NCBI GenBank assembly: GCA_016617785.1 | Contig: JADILM010000004.1 | Span: 1,798,001 to 1,862,000, forward strand | Length of the DNA stretch: 64,000 nucleotides | Direction: 5' to 3' | From: Sporobolomyces roseus | Lineage: Eukaryota; Basidiomycota; Microbotryomycetes; Sporidiobolales; Sporidiobolaceae | Shown: positions 53,817-64,000 of the stretch, piece by piece | Position numbering within the stretch: the stretch's first letter is position 1 | Layout: each line of letters opens with the position of its first letter | Position numbers and translations under genes: made by a program | Notes under the pieces: generated by a model | Databases searched by the model: none | What the model saw: the letters and a program-made list of their open reading frames with translations, nothing else | Told to the model about the DNA's origin: nothing

Positions 53817-54740
53817 ATGCGATTCTCATCAGCCCTCCTCGTCGCCGCCCTCCCTGCCCTCGCAGCTGCCATTCCCCTCTCGGCCCGAAACAACGATTCT
53901 TACAAGAAGGAGGACTCTCACGATGACTCCTACAAGATGGATTCTCACGGTGACGCCATGAAGAAGGATATCGGATCAAACATCTTTGACTTCTCTTCGA
54001 CCTACGTGTGAGTAGCCTTTTTCGAAATTCCGCTCTCGAGAGTCGTCAATACTGACAACGCGAGGTGTATGAAATCAAGGGCATACGCTACCCCTGATCA
54101 GGTAATCAACAACAATCAAACGGCAGTCATGGGAGAAGAGGGAGCATCAGGTGTCTGTACGTTCACTGCCTTTTCGACCCTATAGCCGTCAAACCCGGCA
54201 TTTACACTTCTTTCGCTCACAGTCCGTTACGGTATCGTCGCTTCCGAGGAGGTAATCTGCTACTCCATCGCTGTCATGATCTCCGGTGACTACCAATCAC
54301 CCGCCGTCACTGCTACTCACATCGTAAGCAATTTTTCACTATAGTGGATCCGAAAGCTTGCGTGCTGACTCTTCTGCTTCATCTCACACAGCACGAGGCT
54401 GCTTTCGGACGTGCCGGACCTCCTCGTATCGCCTTCCCTAACCCTACCTCTGACTCTCCCATCGACGAGTTCGGTCGACGAACCTCCTACGGTTGCCTCA
54501 AGGGTCCTTTCACCACTGGTGTCGCCCCCAACGGAAGTGAGCCATTCCTCTCTCTACTCTCTCCTTTGTGTGCCATGAGCTGACTCTCGCTCGCTTCCTT
54601 TAGCTGATACTGCTGAGGGATTCTCAGTCACCCAAATCGAAGCTAACCCTCCCGCCTTCTTCACCGACACACACACTGTCGCTTTCCCCGCCGGTGCCGT
54701 TCGTGGTCAACTCGAACTCGCTTCGACCACCTACAACTAG
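53817..54740 (+). CDS. Secreted CHRD-like domain protein
   Basis: The signal peptide is MRFSSALLVAALPALAAAIP. A short acidic/basic repeat follows (SYKKEDSHDDSYKMDSHGDA). The rest is split by four introns and reads AYATPDQVINNNQTAVMGEE, RYGIVASEEVICYSIAVMIS, HEAAFGRAGPPRIAFPNPTS, RRTSYGCLKGPFTTGVAPNG and FSVTQIEANPPAFFTDTHTV, ending AFPAGAVRGQLELASTTYN. A His near HEAAFGRAGPP and the closing VRGQL strand are the features of CHRD domains, an Ig-like extracellular fold. It is a cell-wall or extracellular protein of unknown role, probably well expressed given the strong pyrimidine leader. Its similarity to the PEBP gene at 45.5 kb is limited to being secreted. Confidence 0.7.
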
Positions 54741-55299
54741 AGCGTTTCTTCGAATTTGAAGATCGTCTCTTTACCCGGATTCCTCTCAACCACCCCGCGA
54801 ACACTAGTCTCTTTACCTTATCTTCTTTGTCTGTAGCTATAGCGCTTCCTCGAAGAAGCAGCGAGCATCTGTATGCTTTCGTCTTTCTTGTACTCTGTTT
54901 TGTCACGTGAAACGATGCAAACCTGTTTATATCTAATCTCCTGGCCTGTCCCTTGACTCTCATCCAATCTCAGACGCTTCCCACTATGTGCGCGTCTGTT
55001 TCTCGGCCCGCATTGTTCTATTCTGCGTTTGCTCCCTCGCGACTTCGAGTGCAGAAGTTTTGAATTCGTCCAGACAAAGCTCGCATTGCTTCCGAGTCTT
55101 TTGGCATTCCTCTGCATTGCATACTCTCATGTCTCCTGTATCATCGAGCAATAGAGCTGGCAGCTCTCGAACCTCTCGATAGTCAAGGAGCGTTTCGCAG
55201 ATCTCTCACGCGATAACTCGAACAGTTGCCGAAAAGTGAAAATATCCGATAGTAACGCTCGCCCACTTCAAAGTAATAATCACAACCCGCGCAAGCACG
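54741..55299. other. Tail-to-tail intergenic region
   Basis: No gene was recognised. Frames on either strand are short and have unlikely composition. Confidence 0.35.
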
Positions 55300-56319
55300 C
55301 TACGTTCGATGACTTGAACCCGGTCTACCTTTCTCCACATCGCTGTCCTCGCTTTCCCCAGCTGAAAAGTCCCTCTTCCCTTCATGATTCTCACGACTAA
55401 CGTACGGCATCATCGCTCGTCTCATGTGAGTTTTCTCGAGCTCAAAAGCTGAGTCGGTCGATAGATCACCGTTCGCCTCCTTGTCGGTCTGAGCTTGTTT
55501 CTGTTTGTTGCGACGGCGGACCATTCCTCGGGGAACTCGGACTTTGACCAGACCATTCTTGCCTTTTGCCTACGAGCAGTCAATGAACGTAAGTCGAGTA
55601 CGAGAGCATGGTGGAGAGATGCTTACACCTCGACAATCGCAAATCATGTAGGACGACTGAACTGAGAGATTCTTGGGCATCATTGGATGGGCTCCGTACT
55701 CTCCGTGCTCGCCGTGTCGTTTTCCGAGTTCGCGTTGTTGGTATCGATTCTTTGACACAAAAGATAGAAAGACGGGTAAGTTTCGTCGTGTCGACACGAT
55801 TCGCAAGGAAGACTACTGACTCCTCCGCATGGGAAAATCACGCACACGGCATCTGCAGCCAGTGAAAGGGAGACTTTCAGCGTCAAGCTCGATGGAAAGA
55901 AGAAGCAAAGAGGAGAAAAAGGATCTCACGAATGAAAGCCGCAAGCCATAGGAGTCCCGCCAATGTGCCAGCCAGCTGACCTATCCATGAACCACCATTG
56001 TAAGCTCCGGAACCGAAGAAAGAACCTCCGAGAAGTAAGTAGCCTCCGTAAAGAGCGATATTCCTATCCGATGAAAGAGCGGAGAACACGAAGATGAGTT
56101 TGGATCATTTGATACTGGAAGTTAGAATCGAACGTACACGAAGAAAGAATGATCGCATGGAGAAGTCGCTATCGCTACTGATAACGGTGCGATGAAGAGA
56201 GCTAAAATGACTAGGATAATTTGACACTGTCGAGTTGGTCGTTACGAGGAAAGGTCAAGAGGATCAGCTCATTCAGCTGGATCGTTCAGCGCAGATACTC
56301 ACCATGTTTCCCGATTCAT
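55300..56319 (-). CDS. Small membrane protein, Pmp3/Sna-like N-terminus with charged tail (structure uncertain)
   Basis: The start at 56319 gives MNRET, and a GTGAGT intron joins this to CQIILVILALFIAPLSVAIA and TSPCDHSFFV. That is the pattern of the first membrane segment and Pro-loop of Pmp3/UPF0057 proteolipids. A second intron leads to NIALYGGYLLLGG and then GTLAGLLWLAAFI, comparable to the LGYxPGxxHAxYI segment, although the match is loose. The last recognised exons carry SVQSSYMICDCRG and a charged cytosolic tail with MVRRRNKQKQAQTDKEANGD, ending at 55300. Sna-type proteins sit in the vacuolar or plasma membrane. Internal exon joins between 55600 and 55920 are not resolved. Confidence 0.4.
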
Positions 56320-56576
56320 GTGTAGAGCGAGAAGAAGAAGAGAGAGCGTGAGCGGGAGGAGAGATCGCTCGAAAGGCCGCGGATTTTTCGGACTTCAAGA
56401 CAATGATTGAATCTCTCTCAATCCATCCACCAACTCGACGCTTTACACTCCACAGCGATGAGAAGCCCTCACACTTCGTTCGAGTGATTCAAGACCGTCT
56501 TCTCGACTAGAAGTTCTCTACCTCTCAGAATCCTCGAATTCGTTCAATCGATCCATGAGTGTCATATTCCATTGGT

Positions 56577-58756
56577 CTAATACGGTCGATACTGCTGCTG
56601 CTGCTGTTGTAATTGCGGATGTGTAGGAGGTGGAGGAGGCAAAGGAGATCTACCATTCTGATTCTCGTAACTCTGCTCGTAACCCGTTGGATGTTGCTGA
56701 TGCGGCGAGTACGATTGACTGTGTGGTAAAGTTCCGTAGGTTGTTTGTTGGAGTGAAGGAGGTGGAGGAGGGGAGAAAACTGGGGGAGGTGCGAAAGAAG
56801 GGTTGTAAAGTTGATGGTGAGGATGGGGAGGGGTTGAATAGGATTGCGAGAGGGATGGAGGAGGGGGAGCGAAAGATTGTGGTGGAGGTTGGGCGAACGA
56901 AGGGGTACTCGGTGAAGGGTGAATCGGAGCGTGAGAAACGGATTGAGGGATATGCTGATATGACATCGAAGAGGGGAGGTTCGGGTAGGTTGCCGAGGGA
57001 GGGAGAGAAGCTGCGAGTTGTTGTTGTTTCTGCCAATAGACTGAAGTGCTCGGAGGAATCGGGGGAACTGGAGGTTGAGGTAAAGGAGGAGGGTAAGAAG
57101 CGGAGAAAGGCGGTGGTTGGGAGTGAGATTGCGCGTATTGATCGTATTGTTGAGGAGGATTATGAGGCGATGGCGCTCCAGACTGAGGAGCGTTGTTGTA
57201 CGAAGGCATTCCAGGTTGAGGGAGAGGACGTTGAGAAGAGATCGAAGATTGTTCGTAACCTGCAGAACGAGGAAATTCGTGAGCATCCGAAAAGAGAGGC
57301 AATGAAAGACGGCAACTTACCTTGACTAGCGTAGTGCTGATGCGCGAGCTGCTCAAATTCGCCCATCTGTTGTTGTTGTGGCTCGTACGGATACTGATCG
57401 TGTCTTTGCTCTCCATAATTCCCAAACTCGTTCGGAGGTTGATACTGATCGTAGCTTGCAGGTGAAGGCTGATAGTAGTACTGAGGCCGGCTCTGTAGAG
57501 GTGGGGCTGAATGCGAATAGCTTTGAGGAGGAGGTGGTTGAGGATAGTTCCCATTTGGTCCGACACTGCTCTGGAAGCTCGAACGTCGATCTTGATTGTA
57601 GTTGTAACCATCGGCGGGGTATTGAGAAGGAGGAAGCTGGTGGTAAGACTGCGAGTGCTGCACCGGAGAAACGTAGGCGGAAGGGCCAGAGTTCATGGGA
57701 GGTTGAGGTAGAGGGCGACCGACGGAGAGAGACGACATTGAGCGGGTGAGAGGATCGAGGTCGGCATCCGGGTAATGGTTGGCTGATAATGGAGCAAGAT
57801 CCGGATCGGGATAGTCGGGAGCTAGGTTGAGAGATGACTATTGAACAAGAGGAATCGGCTCGAGTCTTCCTTTGACGAAGTACTGTAATGACTTACATTG
57901 CCTAGACTCGCTTGAGACTGGTGATGAGGCATCCGTCGAGGTTCTGGATCTTGCTCTGCACCTTCATCCTCCTCTTCCTCGTTCTCGAGTCGAGCTCCAG
58001 CTCCGCCATAACTGCTACGAGTAGGAGAATCGGATCGTTCAGGTCGATTCGGAGTCGCTGGTTTGGGTTCCTGCGTCATGGAAGCGTGTATAAGCATCTC
58101 GAGAGCTATAATCGACTTCAAGGGAGAGCTTACGTTTGAATACCAGGTCAGTTCGAGGTAAATTTCGCCGGCATATCGATCTTTTCGCTCAAGTTTGACC
58201 CAATCTGCGTCCACCTTTCAAGAGATCAGCTTCATCCGTACAAGCTGAATCCAGTGCACGTTGACGCACCATCGAACTTTCCCTTCCTGATCGTTTCTTC
58301 AATGTTCAATTCGCCTTCACCAATCAACCTCGGATCTCGATTATCATCTGCCCAACACGCCAATTTCAAGATCCTCCTCCCATCCCCTACTGTAACTGTC
58401 GCTTTCGGTCTCTCCAGCTTGTTCACCCCTGCAAGATCCTTTGAACTCATGGGTAAAACTCCACCTTTCTTATCGACGTGTGCTGAACCTCCAGCTTCCA
58501 ACTGTTGATTCTCGAATTCGTCCTTGAGGATCTCGAATCTGAACTCTGCATCCCACGTAGGTTGTTGTCCACCTCGTTCGATCGTTTCAGTACGTTTCTT
58601 GTGTAATCCATAAGTTACAGTCGCGTAAGGGTTCTGCTTGCCTATCCTCACTCGGTTCGGTAGATTCTTCGCCCTGAGTACTATCACGATCAAGGTACCT
58701 AACAATCGATCTTGTAGAGGTGGAGATGGAGGTGGGAATTGACTTGAATTCGACAT
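56577..58756 (-). CDS. C2-domain protein with proline-rich tail, Inn1/Fic1-like
   Basis: Ingression-type proteins link the contractile ring to septum synthesis at cytokinesis through an N-terminal C2 domain and PxxP motifs for SH3 partners (Cyk3, Hof1/Cdc15). Here the ATG at 58756 gives MSNSSQFPPPSPPLQDRLLG. The C2 domain reads LIVIVLRAKNLPNRVRIGKQ, NPYATVTYG, PTWDAEFRFEI and RLIGEGELNIEE, and ends at EIYLELTWYSN. An acidic stretch follows, then about 400 residues very rich in Pro, Gln, Tyr and Ser with many PxxP runs (SPPPPPSLQQ, PLPPPPPTHPQL), ending in a Gln run and RPY. Introns interrupt after the C2 domain. Classification rests on the C2 plus PxxP architecture. Confidence 0.7.
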
Positions 58757-59117
58757 TGTTTGATGAAAGACCAAGAGAAGAGGAGAAGCGTTTCCTAGAC
58801 GTGTGGGCGTAGTCGTATAGTGTTAGTCGTACAGTTGAATGGTTGTTGATCTGGTCCAGCGGGGGGAAAGAAGTCGGGAAGTGAGAGGGAAGAGGACAAG
58901 GCGGCTTCAAAATTCGAAAGGAGAATCAGCTCCTATCTTTCTCGAGTTGATACAGACAGTTCTAGCTACATTGCGTGTATAGGACGAGGAAAACTGCGAA
59001 CGGGCGTACTACAACGAAAGACAAAAAGAACAGAGGAGGTACGAAAAAAAGGGGAGTGTCCGTGAAGAATAGAAATTGCGAAGAGGGTGGGTTTGCGAGA
59101 GAGACAGTAGCGAGACT
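58757..59117. other. Intergenic region
   Basis: Upstream of the C2 gene and downstream of the GH20 gene, both on the minus strand. No feature was recognised. Confidence 0.35.
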
Positions 59118-62100
59118 CTAGATGTATTGAGGTCGAGAGCAACGGTTGTAGTCGAGCATGAGGTTCGCACCTTGTCCAGGGTAGATAGTCTGTGGGATTC
59201 AGAGGACGATTTGATCAGCGAACTCATGCTTGCGATCAAAATGTTCAATCTGACTCACCTCCAAGTCGACTTCAAGCTCTTCGATCTTGGTGACAGTATC
59301 GTCGGAAGGGTCAAGGTACGCGATGAGACGTTCGTGCATCGTTTCGAGACGAGTGATCAATCCTCCGTATCGAAGATCGAGAACTTCCCACCCGAAAGGT
59401 TTGTAGAGTCCGAACCAGTTCGATCTATGAATTCTCAAGGAAGAGGCCTCAGCTTGAGAGTGTTAGCTGAGCGATCACCCGAGACTCACCGATGTAAGGA
59501 GTGAAGACGTTTAACGAGTGTCCTCAATCGATTCATCCGACTATTCTCTGTCCTGCCTCCCAAAGCTTCCAATTCAACCCTATCATCCGACCTGTAAGCA
59601 TTGACCAAGCGTTCTCGCAAATGACATTTCAAGCTAAGGACGCTCGCGAGGAGGTAAGGAAGTTGAAGTCGCTTATTGGCTGGGTAATCATCGATCGAGT
59701 GAGGAAGGGAGACGGAAGTCATCGAGGAGAAGTCGGAGGATAACGCTTGCTCGAGATACGTCGCGAGATGGGTGTAGTGTGATTCGAGGTCGTAGCCGCG
59801 GTATTGAGGGGAGAGAAAGGAGTAGAAAGGCTCTGAGGAAGAAAGAATCACGATCATCAGTAGCGGATCACAGAGATCATAGCGGTTCTTTCACCCACCT
59901 TCCCACAAGAGATACTTGGCGATATTGGGAGTGTAATGAGTCTTGATATCGATAGGTTGACTTTCAGGTTGAGTATCGCTGCAAAGTCGAAACGAAGAAT
60001 CAGTTTCGATGAGCTCCTCCGGGAAGAGCTGAGGAGGACTCACTCGACTTTGCTAGCGTAAATGTAATCATCGAGGTCTCCTCCGACAATACCATCAAAC
60101 TTGCGACGAAGTAAAGCAGAATCGACTTCATCTTCCCTCGTATACGCCAACTCTGCTTGATACAAGATACCAGGTAGAGCAGAGTACAAATCAAACTCGT
60201 TGCCTTCGTCACCCCAAATCGTAGTCATCACGCTGTTCCCATCATCTCAAGATCAGCATTCAATCGAAATAGGAGAAGAGGGAGAACCGAGAACTCACTC
60301 TTCGATCCCAGCTGAAGGATCTTTACTAGCCTTCATCGATGCCTTGACCGTAGCGAACGTGAACGGCAAAGCAGTCCAGAACCTGCTCCAAGTCCAAACC
60401 CCACTCGCCATGAACGGAGCTTTCCCTGCCAATTGCCAGTGTTGAGCGATCTTTGCAGTGTAGGCTCGTGAATCCGTGTGGTAGTAATCCCAGAATACTG
60501 TTCCGAGGTCGGACGGGATCGAGTCGGTCAAGTCTTGCGTCACGACTGAGTTTGGGTCGTAGTAGCCTGAGAGTTGATTGTTTTTCGCTGGGAGACAGAA
60601 TAACACTGTGAATTGAAGCGAGCGTGAGTCGGAGTAGACGAGGAGGAAAGAAGAGAATAGAGCGTACTGTCACTCCAGATCATCGGTTCGAGACCGCTCG
60701 CTCGACAGATATCGTTGACTTTTCGAAGATGATCGGTAAACTATTCCTCGAACCTCATTCAGCTCGAAGTAGATCCCATAAGAGTCAGGATTCGGTGCTC
60801 ACCACCTTTGTTGATTCCTTGTACCCAAATAGCTGTCTATATCGTCCCTCACTCACTCCATGAGCTTCGTCCTGACCAATATGAATTCGTTTTGATCGCA
60901 AAGGTCCAGAAATCGATTTGATCATCTAGAACGACGCGAGGAGATCCGTTCGTCAGTGATCCTACTCGGAAGCCTTCAAGGGACGTGATTTGACTGGAGA
61001 GCGACGAAGTGTTTTTTGACTCACCTTTTCGATAAAAGCGTAAGTTTCCGCACTTTCCGCTAGTAAGACTTCGGCAGTATCCCTCAGAGTTCCGAATTTA
61101 GGCCATTGGAGCATCTGACCCAAATGTCCGAGAGTTTGGATACAAGGCATGACTTCGATACCGCTGTTTTGGATTGAAAGTTAGCGAGAATCTTCGAAAG
61201 AGTAGAGGTGTGCTTACAGCGCGAAAGCATAATCGTCGATTTCTCGCAACTCAGCATCAGTGTAGGGTCCTCTGAAGTACCCTGAGGCCGGAAGAGGAAG
61301 TCAGCTTCAAGAACGAGTTGAAACTGAATTCGGATCCGACGTACCGAAGAAAGGTTCTCCTTCGATCTTGTACGTGTCCTCACAATACAGCTGAACGCGT
61401 GTTACTCCAGGTGAGCAAGACATTCGCACAGGAAAGAAAGAGGGGAAACCAGAGCTTACCTGCAGCATATTGCTTCCCATCATCGCCATTTGTCTCAACA
61501 ACCACTTGACACTCTTGACGTTGAGTACACCATTACGAGAACAATCAATCATGACTCTGCGAAACCGAACAGTGACCAGATCAGCTTCTTGAGCGAATCG
61601 ACGTTCTCTTCGCGCGAGGTTGAAAATAAGCAGAAGACGTACCCTACAGTCTTGAAGATACATTGTTCATCTCTCCTCAACTGTTCCCCAACCTTGCCAC
61701 TCCACTTGATTTCAGCCCCTTGAGATCCACTCGGACTCTGTCCATTCATCTCCTCGACCTCGATCGATCCTGTGTTCTCCCCTTCACTCCCACCGATTGG
61801 ATTCGAATCTTCGTCCATTGGAGAGTCCCGAGGTGTGTTGGAGGTGGAGGAGCGAGGAATGAAATTACCAGTGAAGGAAGCGAGGGAACGAGAAATCGCT
61901 AAAATGTGACCAATCCCTCGGAAAGCTGTATTCGCTCACTTCGTCAGAACGATGAGCAGAGCGTTGAACTATCTGATGAGATCGCAGCGACGTACCTTCG
62001 ATTGGTCGGTTATAGCTGATAGTGATAGTGAATAGAGCACCTGGAGGCAAGTTTGCGAAATCATCGTAATTACTTGAAATCTTCATCGCTCCCGAATCAA

Positions 62101-62466
62101 AGTCCTCTTTCTTTTCGAATCTAGACAGAGCTCATTGTGAGCACACGCACGAGGATGAGCTAGCAAGGGAGAGAGAGAAGTTTACTCTATCCCCCACACG
62201 AAAGCTCCTCCACCTCCTTGAGGAACCCTCTCCCCTTCTACGACCGCTACGTTTCCTCTCACTGCCTCTTTCGCTAGTTCCCTAACACCATCCACTAGCT
62301 CTTGTGGGATTCGGGTAGAGGGAAAGACGATAGTGATTCGTGGTAAAGTGGATTTAGTGGGTAATGAACGAGATGAAGCGGTTCTTTGTGGGACTGAGGG
62401 ACGGATTAGGACTGGATCTGGTAAGAGGTTACTGAAGGACGCTAGAGGGGATGCAGAGGAAGCCAT
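59118..62466 (-). CDS. GH20 beta-N-acetylhexosaminidase, hexosaminidase D-like
   Basis: This enzyme releases terminal GlcNAc/GalNAc from glycans or chitin oligomers. The start at 62466 gives MASSASPLASFSNLLPDPVL. The N-terminal domain contains LPRITIVFPSTRIPQELVDG. The TIM barrel begins RVMIDCSRNGVLNVKSVKWL, LRQMAMMGSNMLQLYCEDTY, YFRGPYTDAELREIDDYAFA and LGIEVMPCIQTLGHLGQMLQ. The catalytic pair is in HIGQDEAHGVSEG (Asp-Glu). Later blocks are PMIWSDMLFCL, FWDYYHTD, FMASGVWTWSRFW and VMTTIWGDEGNE. No signal peptide is visible, which fits the cytosolic/nuclear HEXD branch. The C-terminus is helical and ends CSRPQYI. About ten short introns interrupt it. Confidence 0.85.
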
Positions 62467-62807
62467 AGTCGAATGAAGTGGAGGTATCTTAATTAGTTCG
62501 AAAGTTCAGGAGGTTAAAGTAGCGACTTGAGCGAACCACGAGCGACTTGCGACTTTTCGAAAATGAGAGAAAAAAATCGACTTCGCAACTTTCTATTTCG
62601 CTCCTTTTCCTCGCTACCCTTCCCTCTTGTCTCTCCTGCTCGACTGCTCGGATTCTCTCACGACATGATTGCCGTCGATGTCAAAGTCGGTGATCTGCTA
62701 CGGAGTTCCGCGGTCTTTTTCGAATTTCCCCTAATCCCGCTCTGTTGCTCTCTTTTCTCTTTCTCTCTTTCCCTCTGCTCCGTTGACCACCAAACTCTCA
62801 ACCTGAG
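62467..62807. other. Divergent promoter region
   Basis: This lies between the GH20 start and the membrane-protein start. It is strongly pyrimidine-rich from 62700 to 62790. No gene was recognised. Confidence 0.35.
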
Positions 62808-63578
62808 ATGCCTCTCCAGACCTTCACGAACTCGACTCCAGGTAGATGGTGTTTCACTGCCGTAGCTTGCTTCATCCCTTTCTCTCCTCCCTTCGTAATC
62901 CTCGCCTACAAGTGGAGACACGGAGCTCCTCTCCAGCAATGGATCTGGTGGTTCGGTGGCGATCTCTTGTGTTTGTTCCTCGGTAAGCACCCTTCGAGCT
63001 CCTCTCGAGCGATCACTGCTGGTCTTTAACCGCGTTCGGAATTCTCCCAGCTTTCGGTAGCTTAAGTCAGATGTGGGCAAGATTACAGGGGTTGTCGATT
63101 CACGATATCGGATTACAGATTGGCTTACCAACCTCGATCATGTACTTCGCTTGTATCGCTCGTAAGTTCCGAAGTATTGGTCAGCTCGCTCAAACAACGA
63201 AAAGCTAATCTTGCTCTCGGCTCTTACAGTCGCTCTATACGTTATCTGGCAGGTTCGTCTAAGATTCCGATGATCCTATGTATCAGAACTTCGGCTCATC
63301 TCTACTCCATAGAACAGTATAAATTCCCCAATACCACCAGTACCGCGGGCGGAGGAGGAAGCGGAGGGGGCCAACCGTCCTACGACGACAAGGGCAATTT
63401 CAACAGTCTCAACAAGTCCTCTCGACGTCGTGCAATCGTTGATAGCGACAGTTCGGGAGGCGAGGAGGAGAAAAGTTACGGAAGTTCTCATCTCGAAAAC
63501 GTTGCCGACGCGAGAGCGGCAGCAGCTGAACAGACGGTGGGACTACTTGCTTTCACATCTCTGAGAATGACCCACTGA
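62808..63578 (+). CDS. Unknown membrane protein with three or four hydrophobic segments
   Basis: I do not recognise the family. Exon 1 (62808-62982) reads MPLQTFTNSTPGRWCFTAVA and ACFIPFSPPFVILAYKWRHG, then WIWWFGGDLLCLFL. After canonical introns come AFGSLSQMWARLQGLSIHDI, GLPTSIMYFACIA and LALYVIWQ, then YKFPNTTS. The soluble C-terminus has a Gly-rich linker, a basic RRR and an acidic Ser cluster (SDSSGGEEE), suggesting phosphorylation. The 3' end is uncertain. The frame stops at 63578, but a GTGGGA donor just before could extend it by another exon. It has no obvious operon-like relation to its neighbours. Confidence 0.55.
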
Positions 63579-63752
63579 TGTGCGTAGCATAAACCCACAG
63601 AGGAAGGCAGCGCTACGAGATTACTGAGGGAAATCTGCAGGAGTAAATTCCGAACTTTGGAAGCAATCGACCGCAGGCCTCTCTCAAGTAGTCACGACGA
63701 AATGAAAATCACAACTTTATTCACTGAACTACACTGTTTCTTCTTTCTTCAC

Positions 63753-64000
63753 TCAAGCCTTCGCCTTTGATCCAGAAGGAGTAGTACCCTGTTCATTAAA
63801 CTTGATCGACACAGAGTTGACACAATGCCTCACATTCTCCTTTGTCAACCTTTCTCCCCTGAAAGTGTGTCCCTGATGTGCGCCGCAGTTTGCACAAAGT
63901 ATCTCTTCACGGGTGGTACCGAATGATCGATCGACTTCGGATCGGAGAGCTCCTGGGATCGCATCGAAGAAGGCGGGCCCTGTTGTATGGGGAAATGTCG
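63753..64000 (-). CDS. Methionine-R-sulfoxide reductase MsrB (C-terminal part, continues beyond window)
   Basis: MsrB reduces the R epimer of methionine sulfoxide in oxidised proteins. The visible C-terminal part reads GPAFFDAIPGALRSEVDRSF, then TREEILCANCGAHQGHTFRG and RHCVNSVSIKF, ending with a short Ser/Lys tail at the stop at 63753. CANC supplies two zinc ligands. The Cys in RHCVNS is the expected catalytic cysteine. The N-terminus, with the second zinc CxxC pair, lies beyond the window. Confidence 0.9.
   Translation of the reverse strand, partial: TFPHTTGPAFFDAIPGALRSEVDRSFGTTREEILCANCGAHQGHTFRGERLTKENVRHCVNSVSIKFNEQGTTPSGSKAKA

Noticed and set aside
56630..57325. 231-codon ORF on the plus strand
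   Set aside because: It is antisense to the proline-rich region of the C2 protein. Its Glu/Val/Gly composition is the mirror of Pro/Ser/Gln codons.
1..64000. CRISPR arrays, operons, bacterial promoters, phage genes
   Set aside because: The spliced, eukaryotic gene structure throughout excludes these, and no regularly spaced repeats were seen.
1..64000. tRNA and rRNA genes
   Set aside because: I found no convincing cloverleaf with A and B boxes by eye. A tRNAscan-SE run would settle this; a hit would simply add to the list.

Overview
This is fungal nuclear DNA, most likely from a basidiomycetous red yeast of the Sporidiobolales (Sporobolomyces/Rhodotorula group). Genes are dense and split by many 50-80 nt introns. 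The introns have GTRNGT donors, a recurrent CTGAC/CTAAC branch motif and CAG/TAG acceptors. One gene closely resembles what I recall of the aldehyde reductase II of Sporobolomyces salmonicolor. There are no bacterial features.

Positions 1-24.8 kb are dominated by a large inverted duplication. The left arm (1-11.35 kb, minus strand) and right arm (18.95-24.8 kb, plus strand) each carry three F-box-like genes in the same relative order (A, B, C). Gene B is intact in both arms. Gene C is frameshifted in both arms, but at different places. Gene A is open on the left (cut by the window edge) and frameshifted by one base on the right. A non-LTR retrotransposon of about 5.9 kb with two open ORFs interrupts the A-B spacer of the left arm only, so the right arm preserves the empty site. 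The arms flank about 7.6 kb of single-copy DNA: a 2-oxoglutarate/Fe(II) dioxygenase, a Ser/Thr-rich coiled-coil protein, RNA polymerase II subunit RPB4, and a Vma12-like V-ATPase assembly factor.

From 25 to 40 kb lie ordinary metabolic and trafficking genes: an aldehyde reductase whose TGANGF motif is split over a 10-nt microexon, methylenetetrahydrofolate reductase, the vacuolar fusion factor CCZ1, two tail-to-tail DUF2235 hydrolases, and a NIPA-type transporter.

From 40.5 to 45.1 kb there is a tandem array of three related genes. Each has an unfamiliar N-terminal helical module followed by a domain resembling the SUMO E2 enzyme UBC9. In all three the position of the catalytic cysteine is occupied by another residue (Pro, Asp, Ser), and the third gene carries an in-frame stop. 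This family of apparent pseudo-E2 proteins is the most unusual thing in the window.

From 45.5 to 64 kb: a secreted PEBP-like protein with a GPI-type C-terminus, a GT4 glycosyltransferase with a predicted C-terminal membrane anchor, an OPT oligopeptide transporter, a secreted CHRD-like protein, a small Pmp3-like membrane protein, an Inn1/Fic1-like C2 protein for cytokinesis, a GH20 hexosaminidase, an unknown multi-span membrane protein, and the C-terminus of a methionine-R-sulfoxide reductase.

Exon boundaries were read by eye from splice motifs and frame continuity. CDS coordinates run from start to stop codon and include introns. Identity statements between the arms are by-eye estimates.
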